From Thermococcus sp. LS1 (lineage in GTDB: Archaea > Methanobacteriota_B > Thermococci > Thermococcales > Thermococcaceae), in contig NZ_SNUJ01000004.1 of assembly GCF_012027395.1 (NCBI RefSeq), positions 62,001-126,000 on the forward strand: a stretch of 64,000 bases of DNA, in the 5' to 3' direction. The notes beneath the pieces are model-generated. The model did not search any database. It had not been told where the DNA came from and worked only from the letters and a program-made list of their open reading frames with translations. The translations under genes were made by a program, and so were the position numbers. Below are positions 36,003-45,678 of the stretch, piece by piece (the stretch's first letter is position 1; every line of letters starts with the position of its first letter).

Positions 36003-37330
36003 GCCTCCCCCTTCAAAGCTGGAAGCTCTTCTGGCTCGTAGTCCTCAAGCTTTCCGTCGAGGAAGTCCTCGTAGCCCTTGAGGTCGAGCAGGCCGTGGCC
36101 GCTGAGGTTGAACAGGATGACTTCTTCCTTGCCCTCTTCCTTCGCCTTGAGGGCCCTGTCTATTGCAGCCTTGACCGCGTGGGCGCTCTCGGGTGCTGGA
36201 ACTATACCTTCCGTCCTGGCAAAGAGCCGGGCCGCCTCGAAGACCTCCGTCTGATGGTAGGCTACTGGCCTAACTATTCCGTGGTTTATCAGAATACTCA
36301 GCGTTGGAGCCAGGCCGTGGTACCTCAGGCCGCCAGCGTGTATCGGCGGGACGTAGTAGGTGTGGCCGAGGGTGTGCATCTTCATCTTCGGCGTTAGCCC
36401 TCCAGAGTCCCCGTAGTCGTAGGTGTAAACGCCGCGCGTCATGCTCGGTGCCGCCCTTGGCTCAACCGCTATGAACTCGTAGTCATCTTTGCCGTCTAGT
36501 CTATCCTTGACGAAGGGATAGGCCAGGCCGGCGAAGTTGCTTCCTCCCCCAACGCAGCCAATTATGGCGTCTGGCTTCTCGAACTCCTTCATCTGCTCCT
36601 TGGCTTCCAGGCCAATGACCGTCTGGTGCATTAAAACGTGGTTGAGCACGCTTCCAAGGGCGTAGCGCGCTTTTTCGTCCCTTAGAACGTCCTCAATGGC
36701 CTCACTTATCGCTATTCCAAGGCCGCCGGGGTGGTTGGGGTCTTCGGCTAAAAACTTCCTGCCGATTTCAGTCCTGTCGCTTGGACTGGGGTAGATTTCG
36801 GCACCGTAGAGACGCATTATAGTCTTCCTGTAGGGCTTCTGGAAATAGCTTGCGCGGGCCATGTAAACCCTGACCTTTATTCCCATGAGTGCTCCTGCCA
36901 GAGACAGGGCAGTTCCCCACTGCCCGGCTCCAGTTTCGGTAACGAGCCTCTCTATTCCCTGCTTTTTGGCGTAGTACGCTTGAGCCAATGCGGTGTTTAT
37001 CTTGTGGCTGCCTGTTACGGTAGCCCCTTCGTATTTGAAGTATATCCTCGCCGGCGTTCCGAGGGCCTTTTCGAGGTTCGTCGCCCTGAAGAGGGGCGTT
37101 GGACGGCCTATTTTAGCATAGAGCTCACGAACTTTCTTTGGGATCTCGATGTATCGTTCCATGGTCATTTCCTGCTTCACCAGCTCCGCTGCGAAGATGC
37201 GGAGCAGCTTCTCTGGCTCCATTGGCTCGTCCGTCTCCGGGTCGAGGGGCGGCGCCAAAGGCTCCGGCAGGTCAGGCAGAATGTTGTACCACCTCTTTGG
37301 TATCTTGGAATCCGGCAGAACGGCTTTCAT
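35999..37330 (-). CDS. trpB2: tryptophan synthase beta subunit, TrpB2 type
   Basis: TrpB2 makes tryptophan from indole and serine with PLP and usually works without TrpA. The 443-residue protein has the long TrpB2 N-terminus, the PLP lysine in [13 protein letters not shown], the catalytic segment [12 protein letters not shown], and the PLP-phosphate loop [20 protein letters not shown] precedes the start. No trpA or other trp genes are nearby, which fits a stand-alone salvage role. Confidence 0.93.
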   Translation of the reverse strand: MKAVLPDSKIPKRWYNILPDLPEPLAPPLDPETDEPMEPEKLLRIFAAELVKQEMTMERYIEIPKKVRELYAKIGRPTPLFRATNLEKALGTPARIYFKYEGATVTGSHKINTALAQAYYAKKQGIERLVTETGAGQWGTALSLAGALMGIKVRVYMARASYFQKPYRKTIMRLYGAEIYPSPSDRTEIGRKFLAEDPNHPGGLGIAISEAIEDVLRDEKARYALGSVLNHVLMHQTVIGLEAKEQMKEFEKPDAIIGCVGGGSNFAGLAYPFVKDRLDGKDDYEFIAVEPRAAPSMTRGVYTYDYGDSGGLTPKMKMHTLGHTYYVPPIHAGGLRYHGLAPTLSILINHGIVRPVAYHQTEVFEAARLFARTEGIVPAPESAHAVKAAIDRALKAKEEGKEEVILFNLSGHGLLDLKGYEDFLDGKLEDYEPEELPALKGEA

Positions 37331-37630
37331 TCAAACCACCTCCTGATTTTTGGAAGAAGTCCCAAAGGCGAGGGAATAAAGAGCGTAAGGACTAACCCAA
37401 AGCAGAAAGCTCCAGCTGGGTGGAGGCATAAGCTTAATCCTCTAGAACCTCCAAAAACGAGCCCCCCTATCAGTCAGGCCAAAAACGATCCCGCCCTTGA
37501 GCTGTTAGGCTAACCCGAACATTCAGGGGGATCTCAGAGAGGCCAAAAACAATCACTCCTGGCCATCATGGTGCATCGGAGTTCAAGGGATTGCAATCCT
37601 TAAATGTTTTTCTTCAAGTTGACTGGAGAA
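37331..37630. other. gene-free region upstream of trpB2 with short direct repeats
   Basis: CCAAAAAC occurs at 37451, 37479 and 37543. On the minus strand this is GTTTTTGG, and two copies continue as GTTTTTGGCCT followed by CTGA. A weak TATA-like element for trpB2 lies around 37373. I see no gene or clear RNA. Confidence 0.4.
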
Positions 37631-37819
37631 ATGACGATTATTTCCACAGAATATGTTGGGTTTTTTGACATTTTTGCAATCTCTGGGCTGCGAAGGGATG
37701 TTCTGGGATACATGCCAGCCAAAACTTTTCACCCGGGTTTGGATAGGATTGCTCCGTTCGGTATTAGGGCCGATGACCTTTTGAAAGATCGTTCCATGGA
37801 CGGGTGTATTTCTGCGTGA
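37631..37819 (+). CDS. doubtful small open frame, 62 aa
   Basis: ATG at 37631 with a closely spaced GGAG opens a 62-residue frame (MTIISTEYVGFFDIFAISG...). A TATA-like CTTAAATG lies near 37597. The sequence has no recognisable domain, and the codon pattern is mixed. It could be a remnant of a larger gene or chance. Confidence 0.25.
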   Translation: MTIISTEYVGFFDIFAISGLRRDVLGYMPAKTFHPGLDRIAPFGIRADDLLKDRSMDGCISA

Positions 37820-37902
37820 GGAGCCAACCTCACTGATTGCGGCAAGGGCAATCGTAGCGGAAACGGTTATTAACCTCCCCTTACAATATCATACGATGCC
37901 TA

Positions 37903-38910
37903 ATGCTCCGGCTTGAGATCTACTGTGATGAAACCGAGGGAGAGCAAGTTTCCGCGGTTCTTGGTAAGTGGAACGTCCAATTCTACGTGGAAGAGGTGAG
38001 GGGCAACGATCACCGCGTCCTCAAGTTCGTGGCCCTTGTCCCTGATTTCATCATAAACGACCTTGCAGACGAGCTCATGAAGGCTATAGACCTCAGAAAA
38101 GGGCACTCGGCGATAACGTGGTCGCAGGTGAGCGGCAAGTCCGTCAAGTACGCCAACTCCCTCAAATCACTCAGGAAGTTCAAGCGCCGCTGGAGCCTCG
38201 CAGCTATAGAGAAGCTCATAGAAGACGCCAACAACCAGGCAACGGTTGATCCGATTCAGCTCACCCTCGGCGCGGTCGCTTCCATAATAGCCCTTTTCGG
38301 ACTGATAAACGACAGCATCGTGATGATAATCTCTGCCATGCTCCTCTCTCCTATCCTCGGCCCCCTCTACGGATTCTCCCTCAACGTCGTCATGGGCAAG
38401 GGGAGAGACGCCCTAGACGCCGTCTATTCCATCCTTAAGCTTCTCGTAGTTATCTTTCTCTCCGCCGCCATCGTGACGCTCATCCTCAAGCTGGCTGGAG
38501 CCATGCCCTCTCAGCCGACCCACGAGATAGCGATCCGCGGAAATTCCGGCCTCGTTTACATCCTGCTGGCCGTTATACTCGGCTACGCGGGTGTCGTGGC
38601 TATAGTCAGCAAGATACCCGAGATACTGGCCGGCGTTTCCATTGCTGCCGCCCTCGTCCCCCCAACGACGGTCATTGGAATATCCCTCGTCATGGGCTGG
38701 TGGGATGTTTTCGGCGGTTCGCTGATTCTAACTCTTGAGAATGTTCTTGGCCTGTTAACCGGCTCGCTGCTCGGGCTGTACATCCTCAACGTCTCGCCAA
38801 GGAGCTACTACGAGAGGAGAGCGGCGAGACTCTACACAAAGAGAACCATGCTCGTCCTAGCGTTGATGATAGCACTGATAGTTCTCCTTGAACTCATGTT
38901 TCCAGGCTAA
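37903..38910 (+). CDS. DUF389 multi-pass membrane protein
   Basis: The 335-residue protein has a soluble N-terminal domain of about 110 residues and a conserved DUF389 membrane domain. That domain includes DPIQLTLGAVASIIALFGL, MIISAMLLSPILGPLYGF, ILGYAGVVAIVSKIPEI and AAALVPPTTVIGISL, and about six transmembrane helices are visible. The family is widespread but of unknown function. No clear Shine-Dalgarno precedes ATG 37903; a TATA-like GTTATTAAC lies about 35 nt upstream, so the mRNA may be nearly leaderless. Confidence 0.85.
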   Translation: MLRLEIYCDETEGEQVSAVLGKWNVQFYVEEVRGNDHRVLKFVALVPDFIINDLADELMKAIDLRKGHSAITWSQVSGKSVKYANSLKSLRKFKRRWSLAAIEKLIEDANNQATVDPIQLTLGAVASIIALFGLINDSIVMIISAMLLSPILGPLYGFSLNVVMGKGRDALDAVYSILKLLVVIFLSAAIVTLILKLAGAMPSQPTHEIAIRGNSGLVYILLAVILGYAGVVAIVSKIPEILAGVSIAAALVPPTTVIGISLVMGWWDVFGGSLILTLENVLGLLTGSLLGLYILNVSPRSYYERRAARLYTKRTMLVLALMIALIVLLELMFPG

Positions 38911-39353
38911 GCAACCTCGGTCTGCTCATAGACCAGTTCACCCTTCCTGTGCTTGACGAGCAGGCCGTAGAAGAACTCCTTCATCTCGGGGCTCATGTCG
39001 TCATCGAGCAGCAAGTCTGCTCTGCCCCTGTAATCCTTCTCTGCCTTCGTTATGAGGAGCGCTATCTGCGGTGTGAGGTGTTCGAGCAGGATTCTAACGA
39101 GCTCGGGATAGGCTTCCTCCTCCAGTTCCTCGTCGGCCTCTATGCCAAGGTAAACGGTGAAGCCCTTCATCTGGACAGCCAGAACGAACTCATTCTCGCT
39201 CAGCTCGAAGAACGAGAAGTTGTAGCTCTTAGATTTGACCCTCGCAAGCAGGACTCCCCGTATTGAGAGCGTAACAGGCTCGCCCTCTATCTCGAACACA
39301 AGGTCCTTCGCAAGCTCTCTCTGCGCTATTGCGTAAAGCTCCTCCATCGGCAT
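38907..39353 (-). CDS. conserved hypothetical protein, 148 aa
   Basis: This is an acidic soluble protein with alternating strands and helices ([25 protein letters not shown]). It has no metal motif or membrane segment. Its stop overlaps the DUF389 stop by 4 nt in convergent orientation, and it is divergent from nikR. I do not recognise the family; codon use is that of core genes. Confidence 0.75.
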   Translation of the reverse strand: MPMEELYAIAQRELAKDLVFEIEGEPVTLSIRGVLLARVKSKSYNFSFFELSENEFVLAVQMKGFTVYLGIEADEELEEEAYPELVRILLEHLTPQIALLITKAEKDYRGRADLLLDDDMSPEMKEFFYGLLVKHRKGELVYEQTEVA

Positions 39354-39434
39354 GGCTTTCCATTATCATTTGGAGATAAAAGGGTTTCGCGTCACGTTTT
39401 TAACGATGAACTTCAAAAATATCACGGTGGTGTT

Positions 39435-39851
39435 ATGAAGATCACGCGCTTTGGTGTCTCTGTTCCGGACGAGTTGCTCGAGAAGTTTGACAGAATCATA
39501 GAGGAGAAAGGCTACGTTAACAGGAGTGAGGCGATTAGGGATTTAATGAGGGACTTTATAGTCAGGCACGAGTGGGAGGAGGGGGACAAGGAAGTTGCAG
39601 GTACAATAACCATCGTATATAACCACGACGAAGCAGACGTGGTTAAAGAGCTTCTTGACCTCCAGCACGACTACGTCGATGAAATTGTTTCGAGCCTTCA
39701 CGTTCACATGGATGAGCACAACTGCCTCGAGGTTGTGGTCGTTAAGGGTAAGGCGGGAAGGATAAAGGAGATCGCCGAGAGGCTCATAAGCCTGAAGGGC
39801 GTCAAGCACGGAAAGCTTGTGATGACGACCACGGGGAGGGAACTGGTGTGA
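39435..39851 (+). CDS. nikR: nickel-responsive regulator NikR
   Basis: NikR binds nickel and represses nickel uptake genes. The 138-residue protein has a ribbon-helix-helix DNA-binding N-terminus ([18 protein letters not shown]) and an ACT-like metal domain. The nickel ligands His78, His89, His91 and Cys97 have the spacing of the family. GGTGGTGTT precedes the start. No nickel transporter is adjacent; the next gene is a small membrane protein. Confidence 0.93.
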   Translation: MKITRFGVSVPDELLEKFDRIIEEKGYVNRSEAIRDLMRDFIVRHEWEEGDKEVAGTITIVYNHDEADVVKELLDLQHDYVDEIVSSLHVHMDEHNCLEVVVVKGKAGRIKEIAERLISLKGVKHGKLVMTTTGRELV

Positions 39852-39873
39852 TTGAATCCTGGAGGGGATGGGT

Positions 39874-40287
39874 ATGAGGATACTCGGTTTTCTGTCCTCA
39901 CTCGTCGTTGCCCTCTCCTTTGTTCTCCCATGGTTCCGGCTGCCTTGGGGTGGGCAAATAACGTTCCTTGGCATCCTCCGTGAGGTTTTGGCAAGTTCCA
40001 GTGGCTTTGAGGGTGCATTCTGGTGGCTCAACCCTAACACTACGGGCACTATCTTTCTCTTCATAACGTTCTTCGCGGGTATATTCATGATACTCGTCGG
40101 GATACTCTTCGGGCTTCTCGGCGGCAGGCTTGGGCCGGGCATTGGAATGGTTGGAATGCTTGTGTTTACCCTCACCGCGTGGCACATATACGGGCAGGAC
40201 TTCTTTGGAACGCTCGCTGAGGGATACGTAATAGCGCTACTGAGCTTCGTCGTCGGCTTTGTCGCTGGTGGGGGGAAGAGCCTCTAG
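39874..40287 (+). CDS. small membrane protein, four helices, 137 aa
   Basis: Four hydrophobic segments are visible (ILGFLSSLVVALSFVLPW, TGTIFLFITFFAGIFMILVGI, GIGMVGMLVFTLTAW, GYVIALLSFVVGFVAGG). ATG at 39874 is preceded by GGAGGGGATGGGT. It follows nikR by 22 nt and may be co-transcribed, but the sequence gives no sign of a metal-transport function. It overlaps the convergent rqcH stop by 4 nt. Confidence 0.72.
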   Translation: MRILGFLSSLVVALSFVLPWFRLPWGGQITFLGILREVLASSSGFEGAFWWLNPNTTGTIFLFITFFAGIFMILVGILFGLLGGRLGPGIGMVGMLVFTLTAWHIYGQDFFGTLAEGYVIALLSFVVGFVAGGGKSL

Positions 40288-42233
40288 CCGATGACCTCGA
40301 CTATATCGCCGTTCCCGGGAGGCAGGGTAGCCATGATGTCCTCTTCCCTAACTTTGTAGCCCCACTTCTCGAGGATGCGCCTGATCTTCTTCACGAGTTC
40401 ACTCTTCTTCAGTGAACCTGGTCTTATGATGATGTACTTATCCGTGTGGACTTTTATTGCCTCCACCGGCGCACAGACAACGTAATTTTCGCCCTCGTGC
40501 TCGATGACACCAACGGCCAGCTTAAGCGGTAGACCGCGGAGCCAGTTCCTCTTTCCGTAGACCATGAATGCACCTTTGCCGAGATACTCTCCGCTCGGCG
40601 CCTGCTTTGTCACCTGGTTTGGATACGCCCAGTATGCATCGGCGCTGTAGAGCCCCTGGCTCCAGGCTTTGCTCATCGAAACGGCGAACTGACAGGCCTC
40701 GAAGATAGTCTTCTCTCCAGCCTTCTGACCATCTTTTATAACGACGTGCGGCGCTCCGTAAACGTCCGCGTGGCAGTAGAGATCGTTCTCGTCCATGTGT
40801 TTCTTTATCAGATTCTCGTTGGTACTCGCGTCCTTTCCTGCCAGAACGAGGAAGCCCTCACTCGACACGAACCAGCGGAACTTCTCGAACCACTTCTTCT
40901 TTCTGCGCTCTATTCTCTTTACCGCAAGCTCCTTTTTCATTTCCTCTTCTATGAGCTTCTCGATTTCATCCAGCTTTCTCTTGGTATCCTTGTAGGCCTT
41001 AAGTGCCCCCTCAAGCTTGTGCTTGGCCTTCTTGGCCTTCTCGTAGTAGAGCTCCGCGTTTTCACCTATGCTCTTGTTGAGGTAGAGCCTGACCTTCTTC
41101 CCCTCGAGCTCTATCGTCACGGCCTTCTCCTTAGGGTCAACGGACTTTACCATAAGCGCCGCCTTGTTCCCTGCCTTCTTGCCTTCATCTATTCTCTTCT
41201 TGAACTCCTCCCAGCCGAGCTTTTCAGTTGCCTTCCTGAACTCATCCAGAAGCCTTTCGACCATCGTGAAGTTGGCGTATATCAAGTCGCCTATCTCCTG
41301 GTTGGCCTTCGCCTGCTCCTCGAAGCCCTTCAGCAGCTCCTCCTGCTTCTTAAGCGTCATAAGGAGCTGCCTCTTCTTGGCCTCGAGCTTCTTTGTCTGT
41401 TCAATCTTTGCCTTCTCGAGGGTTATCTTCCCGAAGTATTCATCCAGGGCCTCGCTGAAGGTGCTGAAGTAGCGCTTTCCGAAGTTTTCATAAATCCTCA
41501 ACTCTACCGGCACTACATCGTGCATGTTACCGTCCTTGTAGACGATGTTCGGCTTCGGATCCTCGGTGAAGAGGGCCTTCATAGTGTCGAAAATCAGCTT
41601 GAGCTCCTCCTCGCTCAGCTCGCTCGCTTTTTTCTTCTTGTCCATCTCTGCCCGAAGAAGAATTTCCTCCGCGTATAGGCCGCCCATGTTGAGCTTTCTA
41701 GCCAATGCCCTGACGACCTCAACTTCTTCCTCCAGGATTAACTCCTTAAAGCGCTCCCATTCAACATCGAGCGGGTTCTCCCTTGCTGGCGGGAACTTGT
41801 ACTCAGCCTTCGGCTTTATCGCCCTGTCCTTGAACTCTTCATAGCGTAAAGCGGCGACAATCCTGTTCTCTCCGTCAACGAGTATGATGTTTCCCCTCCT
41901 GAAGAGCTCGCCTATGAGCGTGTAATCGCCAACCCGTATCTTCACAATCCTATCGAAGTCGTGCTGCTCTATGGCATCGATGAAGCCGCCGCTGAGGTGC
42001 TTCCTCAAAAGCATCGTGAAGCTTGACGGCATTTTGGGGGCTTCCTTTACGTAAGTCGTGACGTGGAATCGCTTCCCGGCCTGAAGAATGAAGTCCTGCC
42101 TGCCCTCCTTTGTGCGGAGCTTTATTCTTATCTCGTCGCCGTCGTGGTATATCTTATCAACGCGAGAGCCGACCAACGATTGAAGCTCTCTCACGACATA
42201 GCGTATGTCAACGCTGCTCATCTCCTCCTTCAT
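40284..42233 (-). CDS. rqcH: RqcH/NEMF-family ribosome quality control protein
   Basis: Homologues bind obstructed large ribosomal subunits and recruit tRNA-Ala to add C-terminal tails. The 649-residue protein has an NFACT-N domain with the DR motif (Asp94-Arg95 in HDFDRIV), helix-hairpin-helix and coiled-coil middle regions (about residues 180-450), and an NFACT-R domain (KWFEKFRWFVSSEGFLVLAGKD). ATG 42233 follows GGGTGAGAGA; ATG 42221 after GGAGGAG is an equally plausible start. Confidence 0.92.
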   Translation of the reverse strand: MKEEMSSVDIRYVVRELQSLVGSRVDKIYHDGDEIRIKLRTKEGRQDFILQAGKRFHVTTYVKEAPKMPSSFTMLLRKHLSGGFIDAIEQHDFDRIVKIRVGDYTLIGELFRRGNIILVDGENRIVAALRYEEFKDRAIKPKAEYKFPPARENPLDVEWERFKELILEEEVEVVRALARKLNMGGLYAEEILLRAEMDKKKKASELSEEELKLIFDTMKALFTEDPKPNIVYKDGNMHDVVPVELRIYENFGKRYFSTFSEALDEYFGKITLEKAKIEQTKKLEAKKRQLLMTLKKQEELLKGFEEQAKANQEIGDLIYANFTMVERLLDEFRKATEKLGWEEFKKRIDEGKKAGNKAALMVKSVDPKEKAVTIELEGKKVRLYLNKSIGENAELYYEKAKKAKHKLEGALKAYKDTKRKLDEIEKLIEEEMKKELAVKRIERRKKKWFEKFRWFVSSEGFLVLAGKDASTNENLIKKHMDENDLYCHADVYGAPHVVIKDGQKAGEKTIFEACQFAVSMSKAWSQGLYSADAYWAYPNQVTKQAPSGEYLGKGAFMVYGKRNWLRGLPLKLAVGVIEHEGENYVVCAPVEAIKVHTDKYIIIRPGSLKKSELVKKIRRILEKWGYKVREEDIMATLPPGNGDIVEVIG

Positions 42234-42336
42234 TCTCTCACCCGTTGAGATTTCTCAGAGAAGTTTAAAGGGTTGCTGGCTGATTTCATCTCCCGAACGA
42301 AAAATCAAAGGTTAAGGTTAAATAGTTGAACGTACA

Positions 42337-42353
42337 TAACACTCTAGGTGATA
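42337..42353. promoter_or_regulatory. candidate Tgr operator (TGM-like palindrome) at the branching enzyme start
   Basis: TAACAC-N5-GTGATA matches the Thermococcales glycolytic motif TATCAC-N5-GTGATA at 11 of 12 positions. It lies between a TATA-like GTTAAATAG (42317-42325) and the GTG start, where Tgr would repress. The right half also forms the Shine-Dalgarno AGGTGAT, which weakens the case. Confidence 0.4.
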
Positions 42354-42357
42354 TATA

Positions 42358-44055
42358 GTGAAAGGATACCTAACCTTTGTTCTCCACACCCACCTCCCCT
42401 ACGTGAGGAAGCATGGAAAATGGCCGTTCGGTGAGGAGTGGCTCTACGAGGCTATGAGCGAGACCTACCTGCCCCTGCTTATGGAGCTTGAGAGGCTGAG
42501 AGCTGAAGGCATGAGATTCAGGCTGGTCATAAACGTCACGCCGGTTCTCGCCGAGCAGCTGGCCGACGACTATATCAAGCGTGGCTTTGAGGAGTACATG
42601 GCACGCAAACTGAAAGCAACGGAGGAAGACTTGAGGAGTGGAAAGTACGACGAGAAAGCTGTAAGCTTCATGCTCGACCACTTCAGAAAAGTCCATGACT
42701 ACTGGAAAGCTATCAATGGCGACATCATAGGAAAGCTCCGCGAGCTTCAGGAGGAGGGCTACATCGAGGTGATAACTTCAGCAGCGACCCACGGTTACCT
42801 GCCCCTGCTTGGCAGGGACGAGGCCATACGTTCTCAGCTCGCCAACGGCATTCTAACCTATGAGAAGCACTTCGGCAGGAAGCCTAGGGGGATATGGTTG
42901 CCCGAATGCGCCTACAGGTCCGGGGGAGAATGGCCACTGCCGGGCGGGAGGAAGGTGCGGAGACAGGGAATCGAGAAGTTTCTCGAGGAGTTTGGTCTGG
43001 AATACTTCTTCGTGGAGAGCAACCTAATTGATGAGGGGCCTGTAACGAAGGAGTACGGTGAGGTACCTCTGGCCGAGACGGAGAAGAGCACACTCAGGCC
43101 TTACTGGATTAAGGGAAGCAACATTGCGATCTTCGCCAGAAACCGTGAGGCTGGCCACCAGGTCTGGAGTGCCCACTTCGGCTACCCCGGTGACTTCTGG
43201 TACAGGGAGTTCCACAAGAAGGCCGAGGAGAGTGGCGGCCAATACTGGCGGGTAACGGGCAAGGACGTCGACCTCGGTGATAAGGAGTTCTACGACCCTG
43301 ACAAAGCTATGGAGCGCGTTGAGGAACATGCGAGAGACTTTGTCTCGCTGATTGAGCGCCTCCTGGCGGAGCATGAGGAGAAGTTCGGCGAGAAGGGGAT
43401 AATCGTCTCGCCGTATGACACTGAGCTCTTCGGCCACTGGTGGTTTGAGGGGGTTAAATGGCTTGGAAGGGTTCTTGAGCTCATAGCAGAGTGCGAGATA
43501 AGGACGACGACGCTTTCGGAGTTTCTTGATAGCTACTCCGGCGAGAGGCACGAGATAGAACTCCCCGAGGGTTCCTGGGGCAAGAATGCGGACCACTCGA
43601 CATGGTGGAACGAGGAGACGGAATGGACCTGGGAGTACGTGTATTCAGCGGAGGACAGGATGGTGGCGCTGGCGACTAAATATTACGGTAAAGACCGGCT
43701 CGCTGACAGAATTCTGGAGCAGCTCGCAAGGGAACTCCTCATCTTGGAGGCGAGTGACTGGCAGTTTCTCATCACGACGGGTCAGGCAAAGGAGTACGGT
43801 AGGAGGAGGGTTCTCCTCCACGCAAGTGACTTCCACAGGCTGGCCAATGAGCTTGAAATGTACATGAAGACTGGGCAGTTTAACTTCAAGCTTCTCGAGG
43901 AGCTCGAAGAGCGCGACAATCCATTCAGACCCATCATCATTGCTCACTACGTGAGCAGGAATCCTCCTGAGGTCCCGGAATACGTCGAGCCGCCTGAGGT
44001 TCCGCCTGAGAAGAAGGAAGAAAAACCCGAAGAACTCGTCAAGATGGAAGAGTAA
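42358..44055 (+). CDS. GH57 glycogen branching enzyme
   Basis: This enzyme makes alpha-1,6 branches in glycogen-like polysaccharide. The 565-residue protein carries the GH57 nucleophile Glu183 (GIWLPECAYR) and acid/base Asp354 (SPYDTELFGHWW), numbers matching those I recall for the T. kodakarensis enzyme TK1436. That enzyme is about 675 residues long because of a C-terminal helix-hairpin-helix tail; this one ends in a charged linker (EEKPEELVKMEE). The catalytic part is complete, so activity is expected. The start is GTG after AGGTGAT. Confidence 0.9.
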   Translation: MKGYLTFVLHTHLPYVRKHGKWPFGEEWLYEAMSETYLPLLMELERLRAEGMRFRLVINVTPVLAEQLADDYIKRGFEEYMARKLKATEEDLRSGKYDEKAVSFMLDHFRKVHDYWKAINGDIIGKLRELQEEGYIEVITSAATHGYLPLLGRDEAIRSQLANGILTYEKHFGRKPRGIWLPECAYRSGGEWPLPGGRKVRRQGIEKFLEEFGLEYFFVESNLIDEGPVTKEYGEVPLAETEKSTLRPYWIKGSNIAIFARNREAGHQVWSAHFGYPGDFWYREFHKKAEESGGQYWRVTGKDVDLGDKEFYDPDKAMERVEEHARDFVSLIERLLAEHEEKFGEKGIIVSPYDTELFGHWWFEGVKWLGRVLELIAECEIRTTTLSEFLDSYSGERHEIELPEGSWGKNADHSTWWNEETEWTWEYVYSAEDRMVALATKYYGKDRLADRILEQLARELLILEASDWQFLITTGQAKEYGRRRVLLHASDFHRLANELEMYMKTGQFNFKLLEELEERDNPFRPIIIAHYVSRNPPEVPEYVEPPEVPPEKKEEKPEELVKMEE

Positions 44056-45522
<1,467 letters not shown>

Positions 45523-45557
45523 AGAAGCACCTCCAAAAGATAAAATAAAAGGGGGCT

Positions 45558-45668
45558 TTAAGCCTTTTGCTCCTTCTCGGCACGAAGGAGCTTTGTAATG
45601 CTCCAGTACATCAGGATAAATATTGAACCCCACGCAAATACCAGGAATGCCAGAGCACCCGTGTCCAT
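45558..45668 (-). CDS. MetS-like small subunit of the NSS transporter, 36 aa
   Basis: This 36-residue frame (MDTGALAFLVFAWGSIFIL..., tail RAEKEQKA) has one transmembrane helix with a WG motif and a charged cytoplasmic tail. It begins about 10 nt after the NSS transporter stop, with Shine-Dalgarno GAGGTGAT overlapping that stop region; ATG 45674 is a less likely start. Bacterial NSS methionine/alanine importers need a similar tiny subunit (MetS). The role here is inferred from size, topology and position. Confidence 0.68.
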   Translation of the reverse strand: MDTGALAFLVFAWGSIFILMYWSITKLLRAEKEQKA

Positions 45669-45678
45669 CTTCATCACC

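Noticed and set aside
40746-41678. Plus-strand Leu-rich open frame opposite rqcH
   Set aside because: It is the complement of the Lys/Glu-rich coiled-coil codons of RqcH; it is not a membrane protein gene.
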